This document shows positions 39,448-46,183 of a stretch of 46,183 bases of DNA, in pieces. The stretch comes from CAVPDE01 sp964580575 (GTDB lineage: Bacteria > Desulfobacterota > DSM-4660 > Desulfatiglandales > HGW-15): the NCBI GenBank assembly GCA_964580575.1, contig CAZOLJ010000034.1:1-46183 (forward strand), read 5' to 3'. A model generated the notes under the pieces. The model saw only the letters and a program-made list of their open reading frames with translations. It made no database searches and was not told where the DNA came from. The translations under genes were made by a program, and so were the position numbers. How positions within the stretch are numbered: position 1 is the first letter of the stretch; each line of letters starts with the position of its first letter.

Positions 39448-39478
39448 AAAGTCACCCGACTGAGCTGTGGGTGACTTT
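39448..39478 (-). promoter_or_regulatory. Hairpin covering the sigma-factor ribosome site
   Basis: AAAGTCACCC (39448-39457) and GGGTGACTTT (39469-39478) form a perfect 10-bp inverted repeat with an 11-nt loop. In the minus-strand mRNA the 3' arm GGGTGACTTT lies directly before AAGAA-ATG of the sigma gene. It includes the only Shine-Dalgarno-like sequence, so the fold would hide the start site. A dimeric protein operator is the alternative. Confidence 0.55.
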
Positions 39479-39579
39479 CTACCACGGAAACCCTTTCACA
39501 AGAAGCGAATCCTGACGCGGAAGAACCGGCCCAGCGCGCGATCGCAGGACCAAAGGGTGCACTAGGCCGGATCACCGTC

Positions 39580-40137
39580 CTACTCAGGAATAACGACATG
39601 GTCATCGTCATAGTCCCCCTCTTCCGCCCTTCTGTGACACGCTGAGCAGTTCGACAAAGAGCCGATGGACGGCCGATTGAGCACTGTCGCAGAGACCTTG
39701 CGGTGCTTGTCCTTGATATAAGGGACCTCGGTAATTCTCAAGGGCGTGCCGCTCCCCACGCTTTTCACAATCTTGATCGCGCGCTTGGATGTGGATCGCT
39801 CTGCGGCGTTGGCTTCCAGATAACCCAGCACCGCCTTCTGAGACTCTTGATCCAGTTCAAAAGACTGCCCGAAATGATCTTCAAGCTGAACGAGGATCTT
39901 CTTCCACGACCGAGAGGGTAGCAGCTCGGGCTGGTAGTTAAAATGGCAGGCGCCACAGTGTTCTTTGTACCCCGGATCGGTCACGGGTTTCAGATCTCCT
40001 GAGCGATGGTCACTGTTACGGTGTCTTTCACGTTGCCTATTGCGGCCTTCCTCAGGATCGGCAAAGAGGAGGGTCGGAATCGCGATGGCAACCGCGGTCA
40101 GTAGGACTGCACAGAAGAAGCTCTTTCTTGCTTGCAT
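39580..40137 (-). CDS. Dihaem cytochrome c
   Basis: This 185-residue exported protein has a signal peptide (core FFCAVLLTAVAIAIPTLLFA, residues 7-26), a charged His/Arg-rich linker, and two haem-binding motifs: CGACH at 61-65 and CSACH at 164-168. Between them are SWKKILVQLEDHFG and a helical LDQESQKAVLGYLEANAAER segment. This layout fits the dihaem cytochrome c (DHC) family, whose electron partners are unknown. ATG at 40137 follows AGGGAGG. It is the first gene in front of the sigma-factor operon and divergent from macA. Confidence 0.88.
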   Translation of the reverse strand: MQARKSFFCAVLLTAVAIAIPTLLFADPEEGRNRQRERHRNSDHRSGDLKPVTDPGYKEHCGACHFNYQPELLPSRSWKKILVQLEDHFGQSFELDQESQKAVLGYLEANAAERSTSKRAIKIVKSVGSGTPLRITEVPYIKDKHRKVSATVLNRPSIGSLSNCSACHRRAEEGDYDDDHVVIPE

Positions 40138-40248
40138 GGAATTCTCAACCTCCCTTTACGGCCCGAATGTTCATCCACCTTTTAATTTCATCCCTTTGCT
40201 TTTTCCTGTTATGTTACCGGTGTTTTTTCGAAGTTCAGCCTTAACTTT

Positions 40249-40318
40249 CAAGTCGTCCTGGATTCAGGAAAGGTTACAAAAACTTTTCTGTAACCTTTCC
40301 TGCCTGGGAAACGACTTC
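40249..40318. promoter_or_regulatory. Large inverted repeat between divergent cytochrome and macA genes
   Basis: CAGGAAAGGTTACA (40265-40278) and TGTAACCTTTCCTG (40289-40302) are perfect 14-bp inverted repeats with a 10-bp spacer. Symmetry continues outward to CAAGTCG (from 40249) and CGACTTC (to 40318), with a few mismatches. Both flanking genes are transcribed away from it, so it is not a terminator for either. An operator or cruciform-forming regulatory site serving both promoters is the likely reading; a small palindromic repeat element is possible. Confidence 0.6.
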
Positions 40319-40359
40319 AAAAACAAGAGGATCAAAACTCAGTTCAACAGGACTTTCCA

Positions 40360-41772
40360 ATGAATACAGAACAAGGACCTGAAACCAAGGTGGCCCGGGT
40401 TGGGGCAAGGGTTTCCTTAAAAAAAATCCTCGTTGTTGCGGTGGTGTTGGGGTTGGTCGCCGGTGTAGCCGGCTGGTATTTGCAGCGCGGCAACGCACAG
40501 ACTGAGACTTTTCGAACGGACCAGGTGACCCGTGGAGACCTCCTTGTTTCCATACGAGCCACGGGGACAGTACAGCCCGAAGAGGTCATCAACGTGGGCG
40601 CCCAGGTCGCTGGCCAGATTCTCTATTTCGGGAAGGATGCCAACGGCAAGACTGTGGACTACGGGTCCCCAGTGGAGGGCGAGACCGTGCTGGCAAAAAT
40701 CGACGATTCGCTCTACACCGCGGAAGAGGCTCAAGCCCAGGCGCAAGTCCAGTCGGCCACTGCGGCTGTCCAGCGCGCGGAAGCCGACATGGAGCAGTTG
40801 AAAGCCAAACTCAACCAGGCCGAGAGAGACTGGCAGAGAGCGCAGAAGCTCGGGCCGTCTGAAGCACTGGCGCAATCGACCTACGATGCCTACCGATCCG
40901 CCTATGATACGGCCGTGGCCAATGTCGCGGTTGGCAAGGCAGCCATCTTGCAGGCCAAGGCGAGTCTGGCCCACGCAGAGGCCGTTCTCCGTCGCGCCCA
41001 GCGTAACCTCGGTTACTGCACCATCAAGTCACCGGTCAAGGGAGTCATTATCGACCGCAGGGTGAACATAGGGCAGACCGTGGTGGCGAGCCTGAACGCG
41101 CCCAGCCTGTTCCTGATCGCCAAGGACCTCAAACGCATGCAGGTGTGGGTGGCGGTGAATGAGGCGGACATCGGCAAGATTAGCCCCGGCCTGCCTGTGA
41201 CTTTCACGGTAGACGCTTTTCCCGGGGAAACCTTCCGGGGCGAAGTAGGCAAGGTGCGGCTGAATGCATCGATGACCCAGAATGTCGTGACCTACACGGT
41301 GGAGATCGTGACCGACAACTCGAGCGGCCGGTTGCTTCCTTATTTGACCGCTAACGTGCAATTCGAAATGGATCGCCGAACCAACGTGCTGATGGTGCCG
41401 AACGCCGCCCTTCGTTGGAGGCCCTCCGCCGAACAGGTTGCTCCGGAAGCCCGCGAAACCTTCGAGAAATTGGCCGGCCGAAAGGGAAAACCGGAAGGGG
41501 GTTCGGTGTCTCCATCAAAAACCGGGGCCGGTTCCGCTGCAACCACGAACCGCACGGCCCTCTGGATTCCGGAAGGGAACTATGTGAAGCCGATCCGGGT
41601 GCAGCAGGGACTGTCCGACGGTATCCATACCGAAGTTCAAGGTGAAGGCTTGACGGAGGGGATGAAGGTGGTCATTGGGATGCAAACACAAACCAACAGC
41701 AACGGGGACGTCGCCACCAACCCCTTCACACCAAAGTTCCCGCCCCGAGGAGGCGCGGCGAAGCAGAAGTAA
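40360..41772 (+). CDS. macA: MacA-like periplasmic adaptor (RND/ABC membrane fusion protein)
   Basis: The 470-residue adaptor links an inner-membrane MacB-type ABC transporter to an outer-membrane TolC channel. It has one N-terminal helix (ILVVAVVLGLVAGVAGWYL, about 25-43), then a barrel/lipoyl part (ATGTVQPEEVINVGAQVAGQI near 68). A long coiled-coil hairpin (about 120-220, alanine/glutamine-rich) precedes the second lipoyl half (TIKSPVKGVIIDRRVNIGQTV near 228). A beta-barrel and membrane-proximal domain end the protein. A Gly/Ser-rich insertion near residue 375 (GRKGKPEGGSVSPSKTGAG) is unusual. The genes for ATPase, permease and TolC follow on the same strand. Confidence 0.92.
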   Translation: MNTEQGPETKVARVGARVSLKKILVVAVVLGLVAGVAGWYLQRGNAQTETFRTDQVTRGDLLVSIRATGTVQPEEVINVGAQVAGQILYFGKDANGKTVDYGSPVEGETVLAKIDDSLYTAEEAQAQAQVQSATAAVQRAEADMEQLKAKLNQAERDWQRAQKLGPSEALAQSTYDAYRSAYDTAVANVAVGKAAILQAKASLAHAEAVLRRAQRNLGYCTIKSPVKGVIIDRRVNIGQTVVASLNAPSLFLIAKDLKRMQVWVAVNEADIGKISPGLPVTFTVDAFPGETFRGEVGKVRLNASMTQNVVTYTVEIVTDNSSGRLLPYLTANVQFEMDRRTNVLMVPNAALRWRPSAEQVAPEARETFEKLAGRKGKPEGGSVSPSKTGAGSAATTNRTALWIPEGNYVKPIRVQQGLSDGIHTEVQGEGLTEGMKVVIGMQTQTNSNGDVATNPFTPKFPPRGGAAKQK

Positions 41773-41808
41773 TTGGGCAACAGGTTTGCGCAGGGTTCAA
41801 ACAGACTC

Positions 41809-42615
41809 ATGGAATTGATCCAGCTTCATAATATCTTTAAGACCTATTACCTCGGCGAAATCGCTGTTCCTGTGCTCAAAGGGGTGTCGCTCAAGGTGGC
41901 TCAGGGGGAACTGGTCGCCCTCATGGGCGTATCCGGTTCCGGCAAGAGCACCTTGATGAACCTTTTGGGGTGCCTGGATCGGCCCACTTCCGGAGAGTAC
42001 TGGCTGGAGGGCGAGGAGGTGTCGCGCCTGTCTCCCGACCAACGGGCTCTGCTTCGAAACCAAAAGCTCGGCTTTGTCTTCCAGAACTTCAACCTTCTCC
42101 CTCGCACGAATGCCCTCGAGAACGTGGCCATGCCTCTCGCCTACACGTCAGATCATTTGTCCGATCGCGAAGCTCGCCGGCGGGCTGTGGAGATGCTTCA
42201 TAGGGTGGGTCTTGGGGACCGGCTGCATCACGAACCCTCTCAGCTCTCCGGCGGCCAGCAGCAACGCGTGGCGATTGCCCGGGCTCTCATCAACCGGCCT
42301 TCTCTTGTTTTTGCGGACGAGCCCACAGGCAACCTCGACTCCCATACGAGCGAAGACGTCCTGGCTATGTTTCAGCAACTGAACCAACAGGATGGCATCA
42401 CCATCATTCTAGTGACCCACGACGCCCAAGTGGCCAGGCACGCCCGGCGCATTATCCAGATCCACGACGGGGTCATCGTAGACGACGCTTCTTCCGGTAC
42501 CGGAAAACCTGGTCAAGAGCCTGTCCGCCAACCTCAAGTTTCCCTCCCCCTTGAGGGGGGAGGTTTACCCGCCTCTGGCGGCGCCGAAGGCGACCAGGGG
42601 CAAGGGTGGGGGTGA
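41809..42615 (+). CDS. MacB-type ABC transporter ATP-binding protein
   Basis: This ATPase subunit of a MacB/LolD-type exporter has all the motifs: Walker A GVSGSGKSTLMN near residue 44, Q-loop VFQNFNLLPRTN, signature LSGGQQQRVAIARAL near 147, Walker B LVFADEPTGNLDS near 168 and the switch histidine VTHD near 203. ATG at 41809 fits the family start; a TTG at 41773 directly follows the macA stop. About the last 40 residues (from around GKPGQEPV) are encoded by the palindromic repeat at 42515-42705 and are not part of the ATPase fold. ATPase and permease are separate genes, unlike E. coli MacB. Confidence 0.92.
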   Translation: MELIQLHNIFKTYYLGEIAVPVLKGVSLKVAQGELVALMGVSGSGKSTLMNLLGCLDRPTSGEYWLEGEEVSRLSPDQRALLRNQKLGFVFQNFNLLPRTNALENVAMPLAYTSDHLSDREARRRAVEMLHRVGLGDRLHHEPSQLSGGQQQRVAIARALINRPSLVFADEPTGNLDSHTSEDVLAMFQQLNQQDGITIILVTHDAQVARHARRIIQIHDGVIVDDASSGTGKPGQEPVRQPQVSLPLEGGGLPASGGAEGDQGQGWG

Positions 42616-42705
42616 AAAAGCATGCGAATACTCCTTGGCTTGGGCGGTTCCCCCGCCCCTTTATCCCCTCCCGCCAGGGGAGGGGGAAATGGTGGTTGGA
42701 CAACC
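42515..42705. repeat. GC-rich repeat between MacB ATPase and permease genes
   Basis: It begins with AAGAGCCTGTCCGCCA, the end motif also found in reverse at 19064-19080, and contains CCCTCCCCCTTGAGGGGGG. A CGCCTCTGGCGGCGCCGAAGGCG segment and a second CCCCTCCCGCC/AGGGGAGGGGG hairpin follow. Part of it (42540-42615) matches the repeat at 1459-1500 in reverse. It encodes the C-terminal tail of the ATPase gene and ends before the permease ribosome site. Confidence 0.65.
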
Positions 42706-42758
42706 CCTCAACCCCGGTCAGAACAGGTCCTTTCGGCATCAGAAAGAGGAGAACCCCT

Positions 42759-44129
42759 ATGAAGATTTACCGTACCGCCAAAACCGCCATGACCGGCCTG
42801 CGGCGAAACCCCATGCGGGCTATGCTGACAACCCTTGGGATCGTTATCGGTGTCGGGGCGGTCATCGCCATGATGGAAATCGGCGAAGGTTCTTCCTCGG
42901 CCATTCAAAAGAGCATCACCAGCATGGGTGCCAATGTGCTCCTCGTCGTGCCGGGCACAGCCACCAGCGGCGGGGTGACCTTTGGAGCGGGCAGCCGCAC
43001 GACTTTGACTCCTGAAGACGGCGAGGCCATTCTCCGGGATTCCCCGGCTGTTCGTACCGCGGCGCCCATTGTAAGGGCTCGCACCCAAGTCGTCTACGGT
43101 AACCGCAACTGGGTTCCAGCGACCATGCTTGGCACCTCGGCTGCGTTCCTGGACGTGAGAGACTGGGACCAACTTGCTGAAGGCGAGGTCTTCACAGACC
43201 GGGACGTGCTCAACGCCAACAAGGTGTGTTTACTGGGTCAAACCCTGGTCAGAGAGCTGTTCCAGGGGGAGTCCCCCATCGGAAAGGAGATCCGCATCAA
43301 GAACGTGCTGTTCCGAGTGGTGGGGGTGTTGAGCGCCAAGGGAGCCAACATGATGGGCAGCGACCAGGACGACATTCTCCTGGCGCCCTGGACCACCGTC
43401 AAGTACCGCGTCACAGGTTCCACGCTCACCACGGCCAATCAGAGCACCAGCAGCGGTTCCAGCGATTCCACGAACACCCTGAGCAACGTCTATCCAGGTG
43501 GACAACCTGAGCTTTATCCGGAGCGCTCTGCCGTACAGGCTGCCGATAGCCCGATGCCCGTGCGCTTTGCCAACATTGACCAGATTCTGGTTGCCGCCCG
43601 AAGCTCGGAGGAGATCCCCGCGGCCATTCAGCAAATCACCGAGGTGCTGCGCGAACGCCACCGGATCAGGCCGGGTGAGCCCGAGGATTTCACCATCCGC
43701 GACATGACCGAGATGACCAAGACCCTCACGTCCACCACGACCTTGATGACCAACTTGCTGCTCTGCGTGGCCATGATCTCCCTCGTGGTGGGCGGTGTGG
43801 GCATCATGAACATCATGCTCGTCTCGGTCACTGAACGGACGCGCGAGATCGGATTACGAATGGCTGTCGGAGCCAGAGGTCGCGACATCCTGCGTCAGTT
43901 CCTGATCGAGGCGGTTGTGCTCTGCCTGGTCGGCGGCGCCTTGGGCATCCTGCTCGGTCATGGCGGCTCTTACCTCGTGTGGGTCTTCCTGAAGTGGCCC
44001 GTGGAGACGTCACCCGCCGCCATCGCTGCGGCAGTCCTGGTGTCGGGGGCTGTGGGCATTGCGTTCGGGTTTTATCCGGCCTGGAAAGCCTCGCGCCTGG
44101 ATCCCATCGAGGCGCTGCGATATGAATGA
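42759..44129 (+). CDS. MacB-type ABC transporter permease (FtsX domain)
   Basis: This is the 456-residue permease of the MacB type. The first helix is MLTTLGIVIGVGAVIAMMEIG (residues 19-39). A large periplasmic domain (about 50-320) follows, then three C-terminal FtsX-like helices (LMTNLLLCVAMISLVVGGVGIMN, LIEAVVLCLVGGALGILLG, AIAAAVLVSGAVGIAFGFYPAWKASRL). The family ending PIEALRYE is present. A Ser/Thr-rich insertion (TTANQSTSSGSSDSTNTL) lies around residue 220. ATG at 42759 follows AAAGAGGAG; an upstream GTG at 42606 would read through the repeat. Its stop overlaps an ATG in the next frame. Confidence 0.92.
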   Translation: MKIYRTAKTAMTGLRRNPMRAMLTTLGIVIGVGAVIAMMEIGEGSSSAIQKSITSMGANVLLVVPGTATSGGVTFGAGSRTTLTPEDGEAILRDSPAVRTAAPIVRARTQVVYGNRNWVPATMLGTSAAFLDVRDWDQLAEGEVFTDRDVLNANKVCLLGQTLVRELFQGESPIGKEIRIKNVLFRVVGVLSAKGANMMGSDQDDILLAPWTTVKYRVTGSTLTTANQSTSSGSSDSTNTLSNVYPGGQPELYPERSAVQAADSPMPVRFANIDQILVAARSSEEIPAAIQQITEVLRERHRIRPGEPEDFTIRDMTEMTKTLTSTTTLMTNLLLCVAMISLVVGGVGIMNIMLVSVTERTREIGLRMAVGARGRDILRQFLIEAVVLCLVGGALGILLGHGGSYLVWVFLKWPVETSPAAIAAAVLVSGAVGIAFGFYPAWKASRLDPIEALRYE

Positions 44130-44211
44130 CCTGTTGGAGAGGGTACATGCCTAGAGCGCTCCATTCTAATACAACCGCGCTAAATGAATTGTCCTTGTGC
44201 CGGCGAATCCA

Positions 44212-44257
44212 AAATCCCCCCATCCCCCCTTTAGTAAAGGGGGGCCAGGGGGGATTT
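44212..44257. repeat. AAATCCCCCC...GGGGGGATTT palindromic repeat
   Basis: AAATCCCCCC-AT-CCCCCCTTT and AAAGGGGGG-CC-AGGGGGGATTT are perfect inverted repeats around AGT. It is the same family as 27282-27363. It sits immediately before the likely GTG start of the TolC-like gene, and translated in that frame it gives NPPIPPLVKGGQGGF, a peptide diagnostic of this repeat rather than of a real protein. Confidence 0.8.
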
Positions 44258-45712
44258 GTGAGGGTCTGTACATGGCTTTTGCTCTGCCTCATCATGGTAG
44301 CGGGTTGTGCGGTTGGGCCGGACTTCAAGCCGCCGGATATGCCTCTCCCTTCGAGATGGGCAGGGCCGCCGCCTTTGCCCGCCGTCACTCCTGCTGAGAA
44401 AGACCTTGCCAACTGGTGGACGGTCTTTGACGACAAGATGTTGCAATCCCTAATCCAGCAGGCCGTGGAATCTAATCTCGACCTCAAGTTTGCTGAAGCC
44501 CGCGTGCGGCAGGCCCGGGCGGCAAGGGGAGTCGCCGAGTCCTTTCTCGGTCCGACAGTCGACGCCACGGGGTCTTACCAGCGAAGTGAATCGTCCATCT
44601 CCACGACGACCGGTACAGGCCGGAGCAGCGACAGTACGGTCAGGGTGACCACGAACCAGTATTTCGCCGGTTTTGACGCGGCCTGGGAACTGGACATCTT
44701 CGGAGGCGTCAGGCGGAGCATCGAGGCTGCGGATGCCGATCTTCAGGCCACCATTGAAACACGCCGTGACGTACTGGTCACGCTCACGGCCGAGGTGGCG
44801 CGAAATTACATTGACCTTCGAGCCCTCCAGGAGAGAATCTCCATTGCCCGGCAGAACCTCGAAGCCCAGAAGCACAGTGCCAAGCTGACCCGGCAACGCT
44901 TCGAAGGGGGATTCGCAAGCGGCCTGGATGTTGCAAGCGCCGAGGCCCAGGTGGCCACCACAGCGGCCGTGATCCCCTTGTTGGAGGCCTCTGCGAGGCA
45001 AGCGATTTATAGCCTCAGTGTTTTGCTGGGCAGAGCGCCTGCAGCGCTGGTTCAAGAATTGGCGCCGGCTTTGGCCATTCCAACGGCTCCTCCTTCAGCT
45101 CCGCTGGGTGTCCCCTCCGAGCTGCTTCGCAGACGCCCTGACATCCGGCAGGCCGAGGCAGAGATTCACGCAGCCACCGCACGGATAGGGGTCGCCGAAG
45201 CCGACCTCTTTCCCAGGTTCTTCATCTCCGGTTCGGTGGGTCTCAGGTCGAGCGAACTCGGTTCGTGGTTGGACTGGACCAGCCGGCTCTGGAGCATTGG
45301 TCCCTCAGCGAGCTGGCGGGTGTTCGACATGGGCCGTGTCCGGTCCGACATCGCGCAGCGAGAGGCCTTGCAAGAGCAGTCCCTCCTTGCCTTTCAGAAG
45401 ACGGTCCTCACTGCGCTCCAGGAGGTGGAGGACGCATTGATTTCCTTGAGCAAGGAGCAGGAACACCGAGAGGCCCTGGTGGATGCCGTCGCCTTCAACC
45501 GGAAGGCAGTTGATCTGTCGATCAAACTCTACACAGAGGGCCAGACCGATTTTCTCAATGTGCTTCAGGCCCAGCGGTCCCTCTTCGTCACTGAGGAAGC
45601 CTTGGCCCAGAGCACCCGCACCCTATCGACCAACCTGGTTGCCCTGTACAAAGCCCTTGGCGGCGGCTGGGACATGCAGGCAGAGTCAGCCGCCGACCCG
45701 GAGCAGCCTTGA
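44258..45712 (+). CDS. TolC-like outer-membrane efflux lipoprotein (NodT family)
   Basis: This outer-membrane channel completes the MacAB-type exporter. From GTG at 44258 the protein has 484 residues. A lipoprotein signal peptide (VCTWLLLCLIMVAGC, lipobox cysteine near residue 18) is followed by the NodT-family start VGPDFKPPDMPLP. Two efflux repeats have long helices (NLDLKFAEARVRQARAARGVAES; SEAQVATTAAVIPLLEASARQ) and the usual LLRRRPDIRQAEAEIHAATARIGVAEADLFPRF segment near residue 290. In-frame ATGs at 44126 (overlapping the permease stop) and 44147 would add residues encoded by the repeat at 44212-44257 and would bury the signal peptide, so 44258 is preferred. Confidence 0.9.
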   Translation: MRVCTWLLLCLIMVAGCAVGPDFKPPDMPLPSRWAGPPPLPAVTPAEKDLANWWTVFDDKMLQSLIQQAVESNLDLKFAEARVRQARAARGVAESFLGPTVDATGSYQRSESSISTTTGTGRSSDSTVRVTTNQYFAGFDAAWELDIFGGVRRSIEAADADLQATIETRRDVLVTLTAEVARNYIDLRALQERISIARQNLEAQKHSAKLTRQRFEGGFASGLDVASAEAQVATTAAVIPLLEASARQAIYSLSVLLGRAPAALVQELAPALAIPTAPPSAPLGVPSELLRRRPDIRQAEAEIHAATARIGVAEADLFPRFFISGSVGLRSSELGSWLDWTSRLWSIGPSASWRVFDMGRVRSDIAQREALQEQSLLAFQKTVLTALQEVEDALISLSKEQEHREALVDAVAFNRKAVDLSIKLYTEGQTDFLNVLQAQRSLFVTEEALAQSTRTLSTNLVALYKALGGGWDMQAESAADPEQP

Positions 45713-45729
45713 GCTCTGCAGGCAAAGCC

Positions 45730-46116
45730 CTACCATAGGGACCGAACAGGGTATTGGGTGATAAGCTCCTCTGGGGTTAGTATGACCATGCCATGAACAA
45801 TAGCTTGGCAGATGAGCATTCGGTCGAACGGGTCTCGGTGGGATGAAGGTAGGCGGTTCAAATAAAGTGTGGCCTCTTCTTCGAGCGGCAGGGCCTCAAT
45901 ACCGTGCCTTTCTCTCTGGAAGGGAATGAACTTCTCAGGCGGCTCCGGCAGGGGCAATCTTCCGAGGCCGTGTTTGACAGAGATTTCGCATGCGGAGACA
46001 GCGCTGAGGAACACGTCGTTCGCAGGATCAATAAGCTATTGGCGAGCGCGATTTGAAAGCTCAGGGGCATCTCCAATGATCCAAAGGAAGGTGCAGGTGT
46101 CGAGAAGAATTCTCAC
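45730..46116 (-). pseudogene. vapC: VapC-like PIN-domain toxin with in-frame amber codon
   Basis: From GTG at 46116 the frame reads VRILLDTCTFLWIIGDAPEL (the first PIN aspartate at residue 6), then reaches TAG at 46038-46036 (codon 27). It continues in the same frame without any shift through LIDPAND, SAVSACEISVKHGLG and SHRDPFDRMLICQA to the stop at 45730. The other acidic PIN residues are present and total length (128 residues) is normal. A single C-to-T change from CAG would create this stop. It is most simply a recently inactivated toxin; a shorter product from GTG at 46014 would lack the first catalytic aspartate. Confidence 0.75.
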
Positions 46117-46183
46117 GGATTCTCGGCGTGAAACGAGGCAATGATTTCAGGCGGTAAAGGTTCAAAAAATGCAGGCGACACTT
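46113..46183 (-). CDS. C-terminal fragment of a VapB/Phd-like antitoxin (partial)
   Basis: Running in from the window edge, the frame SPAFFEPLPPEIIASFHAENP ends in a TGA that overlaps the vapC GTG start (GTGA). This 4-bp overlap and the acidic, short C-terminus are typical of an antitoxin gene directly upstream of a PIN toxin. Only about 22 residues are visible, so the family cannot be fixed. Confidence 0.55.
   Translation of the reverse strand, partial: VSPAFFEPLPPEIIASFHAENP

Noticed and set aside
1..46183. Possible CRISPR arrays, tRNA genes or prophage genes
   Set aside because: The repeats seen are isolated palindromes without regular spacers; no cloverleaf, integrase, capsid or terminase signatures were found by reading.

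Overview
The window reads as a piece of a draft or metagenome-derived chromosome from a strictly anaerobic bacterium, most likely Desulfobacterota (sulfate reducer or syntroph). This is inferred from gene content: acyl-CoA metabolism, electron-transferring flavoproteins, HdrA-like and MvhD-like redox modules, TRAP transport of organic acids, a molybdenum hydroxylase, and many short palindromic intergenic repeats. A run of 100 N (31578-31677) is a scaffold gap. No rRNA, tRNA, CRISPR array, prophage or intact insertion sequence was seen.

Layout. (1) 129-2691: an MFS transporter and the lytic transglycosylase MltG, divergent. (2) 2837-25683: a same-strand catabolic block of about 23 kb. It encodes a family III CoA-transferase, EtfB, a ferredoxin-EtfA fusion, an acyl-CoA dehydrogenase, a GntR/FCD regulator, a two-subunit B12-dependent acyl-CoA mutase, a TRAP transporter (DctPQM), a PaaK-like CoA ligase, a three-subunit molybdenum hydroxylase, a HyuA/HyuB ATP-dependent amidohydrolase or carboxylase pair, and a 3-hydroxyacyl-CoA dehydrogenase/enoyl-CoA hydratase fusion. 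A sigma70-like promoter whose -10 box lies in a perfect 7-1-7 palindrome precedes it. (3) 26110-27102: an aldo/keto reductase. (4) 27715-37680: a minus-strand redox operon led by a TetR regulator, with a FadH-like flavin/Fe-S oxidoreductase, a hypothetical protein, two ferredoxins, a VOC protein, two HdrA-like proteins (the larger with an MvhD-like domain) and an HdrC-GltD-type protein. (5) 38116-40137: a small envelope-stress type operon (dihaem cytochrome c, ECF sigma factor, one-helix membrane protein, Spy/CnrX-like protein). (6) 40360-45712: a MacA/MacB/TolC-type efflux system. (7) 45730-46183: a vapBC-like pair whose toxin gene carries an in-frame amber codon.

How the parts may work together (inference). 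The TRAP system would import an organic acid. The PaaK-like ligase or the CoA-transferase would activate it. The molybdenum hydroxylase, HyuAB and the mutase would reshape the carbon skeleton or ring, and the dehydrogenase/ETF pair plus the hydratase/dehydrogenase fusion would finish by beta-oxidation. The minus-strand cluster looks like a flavin-based electron-transfer complex linking NAD(P)H, ferredoxin and an enoyl-CoA-type reductase. The substrate of neither cluster can be read from the sequence. They are the best candidates for undescribed biology here.
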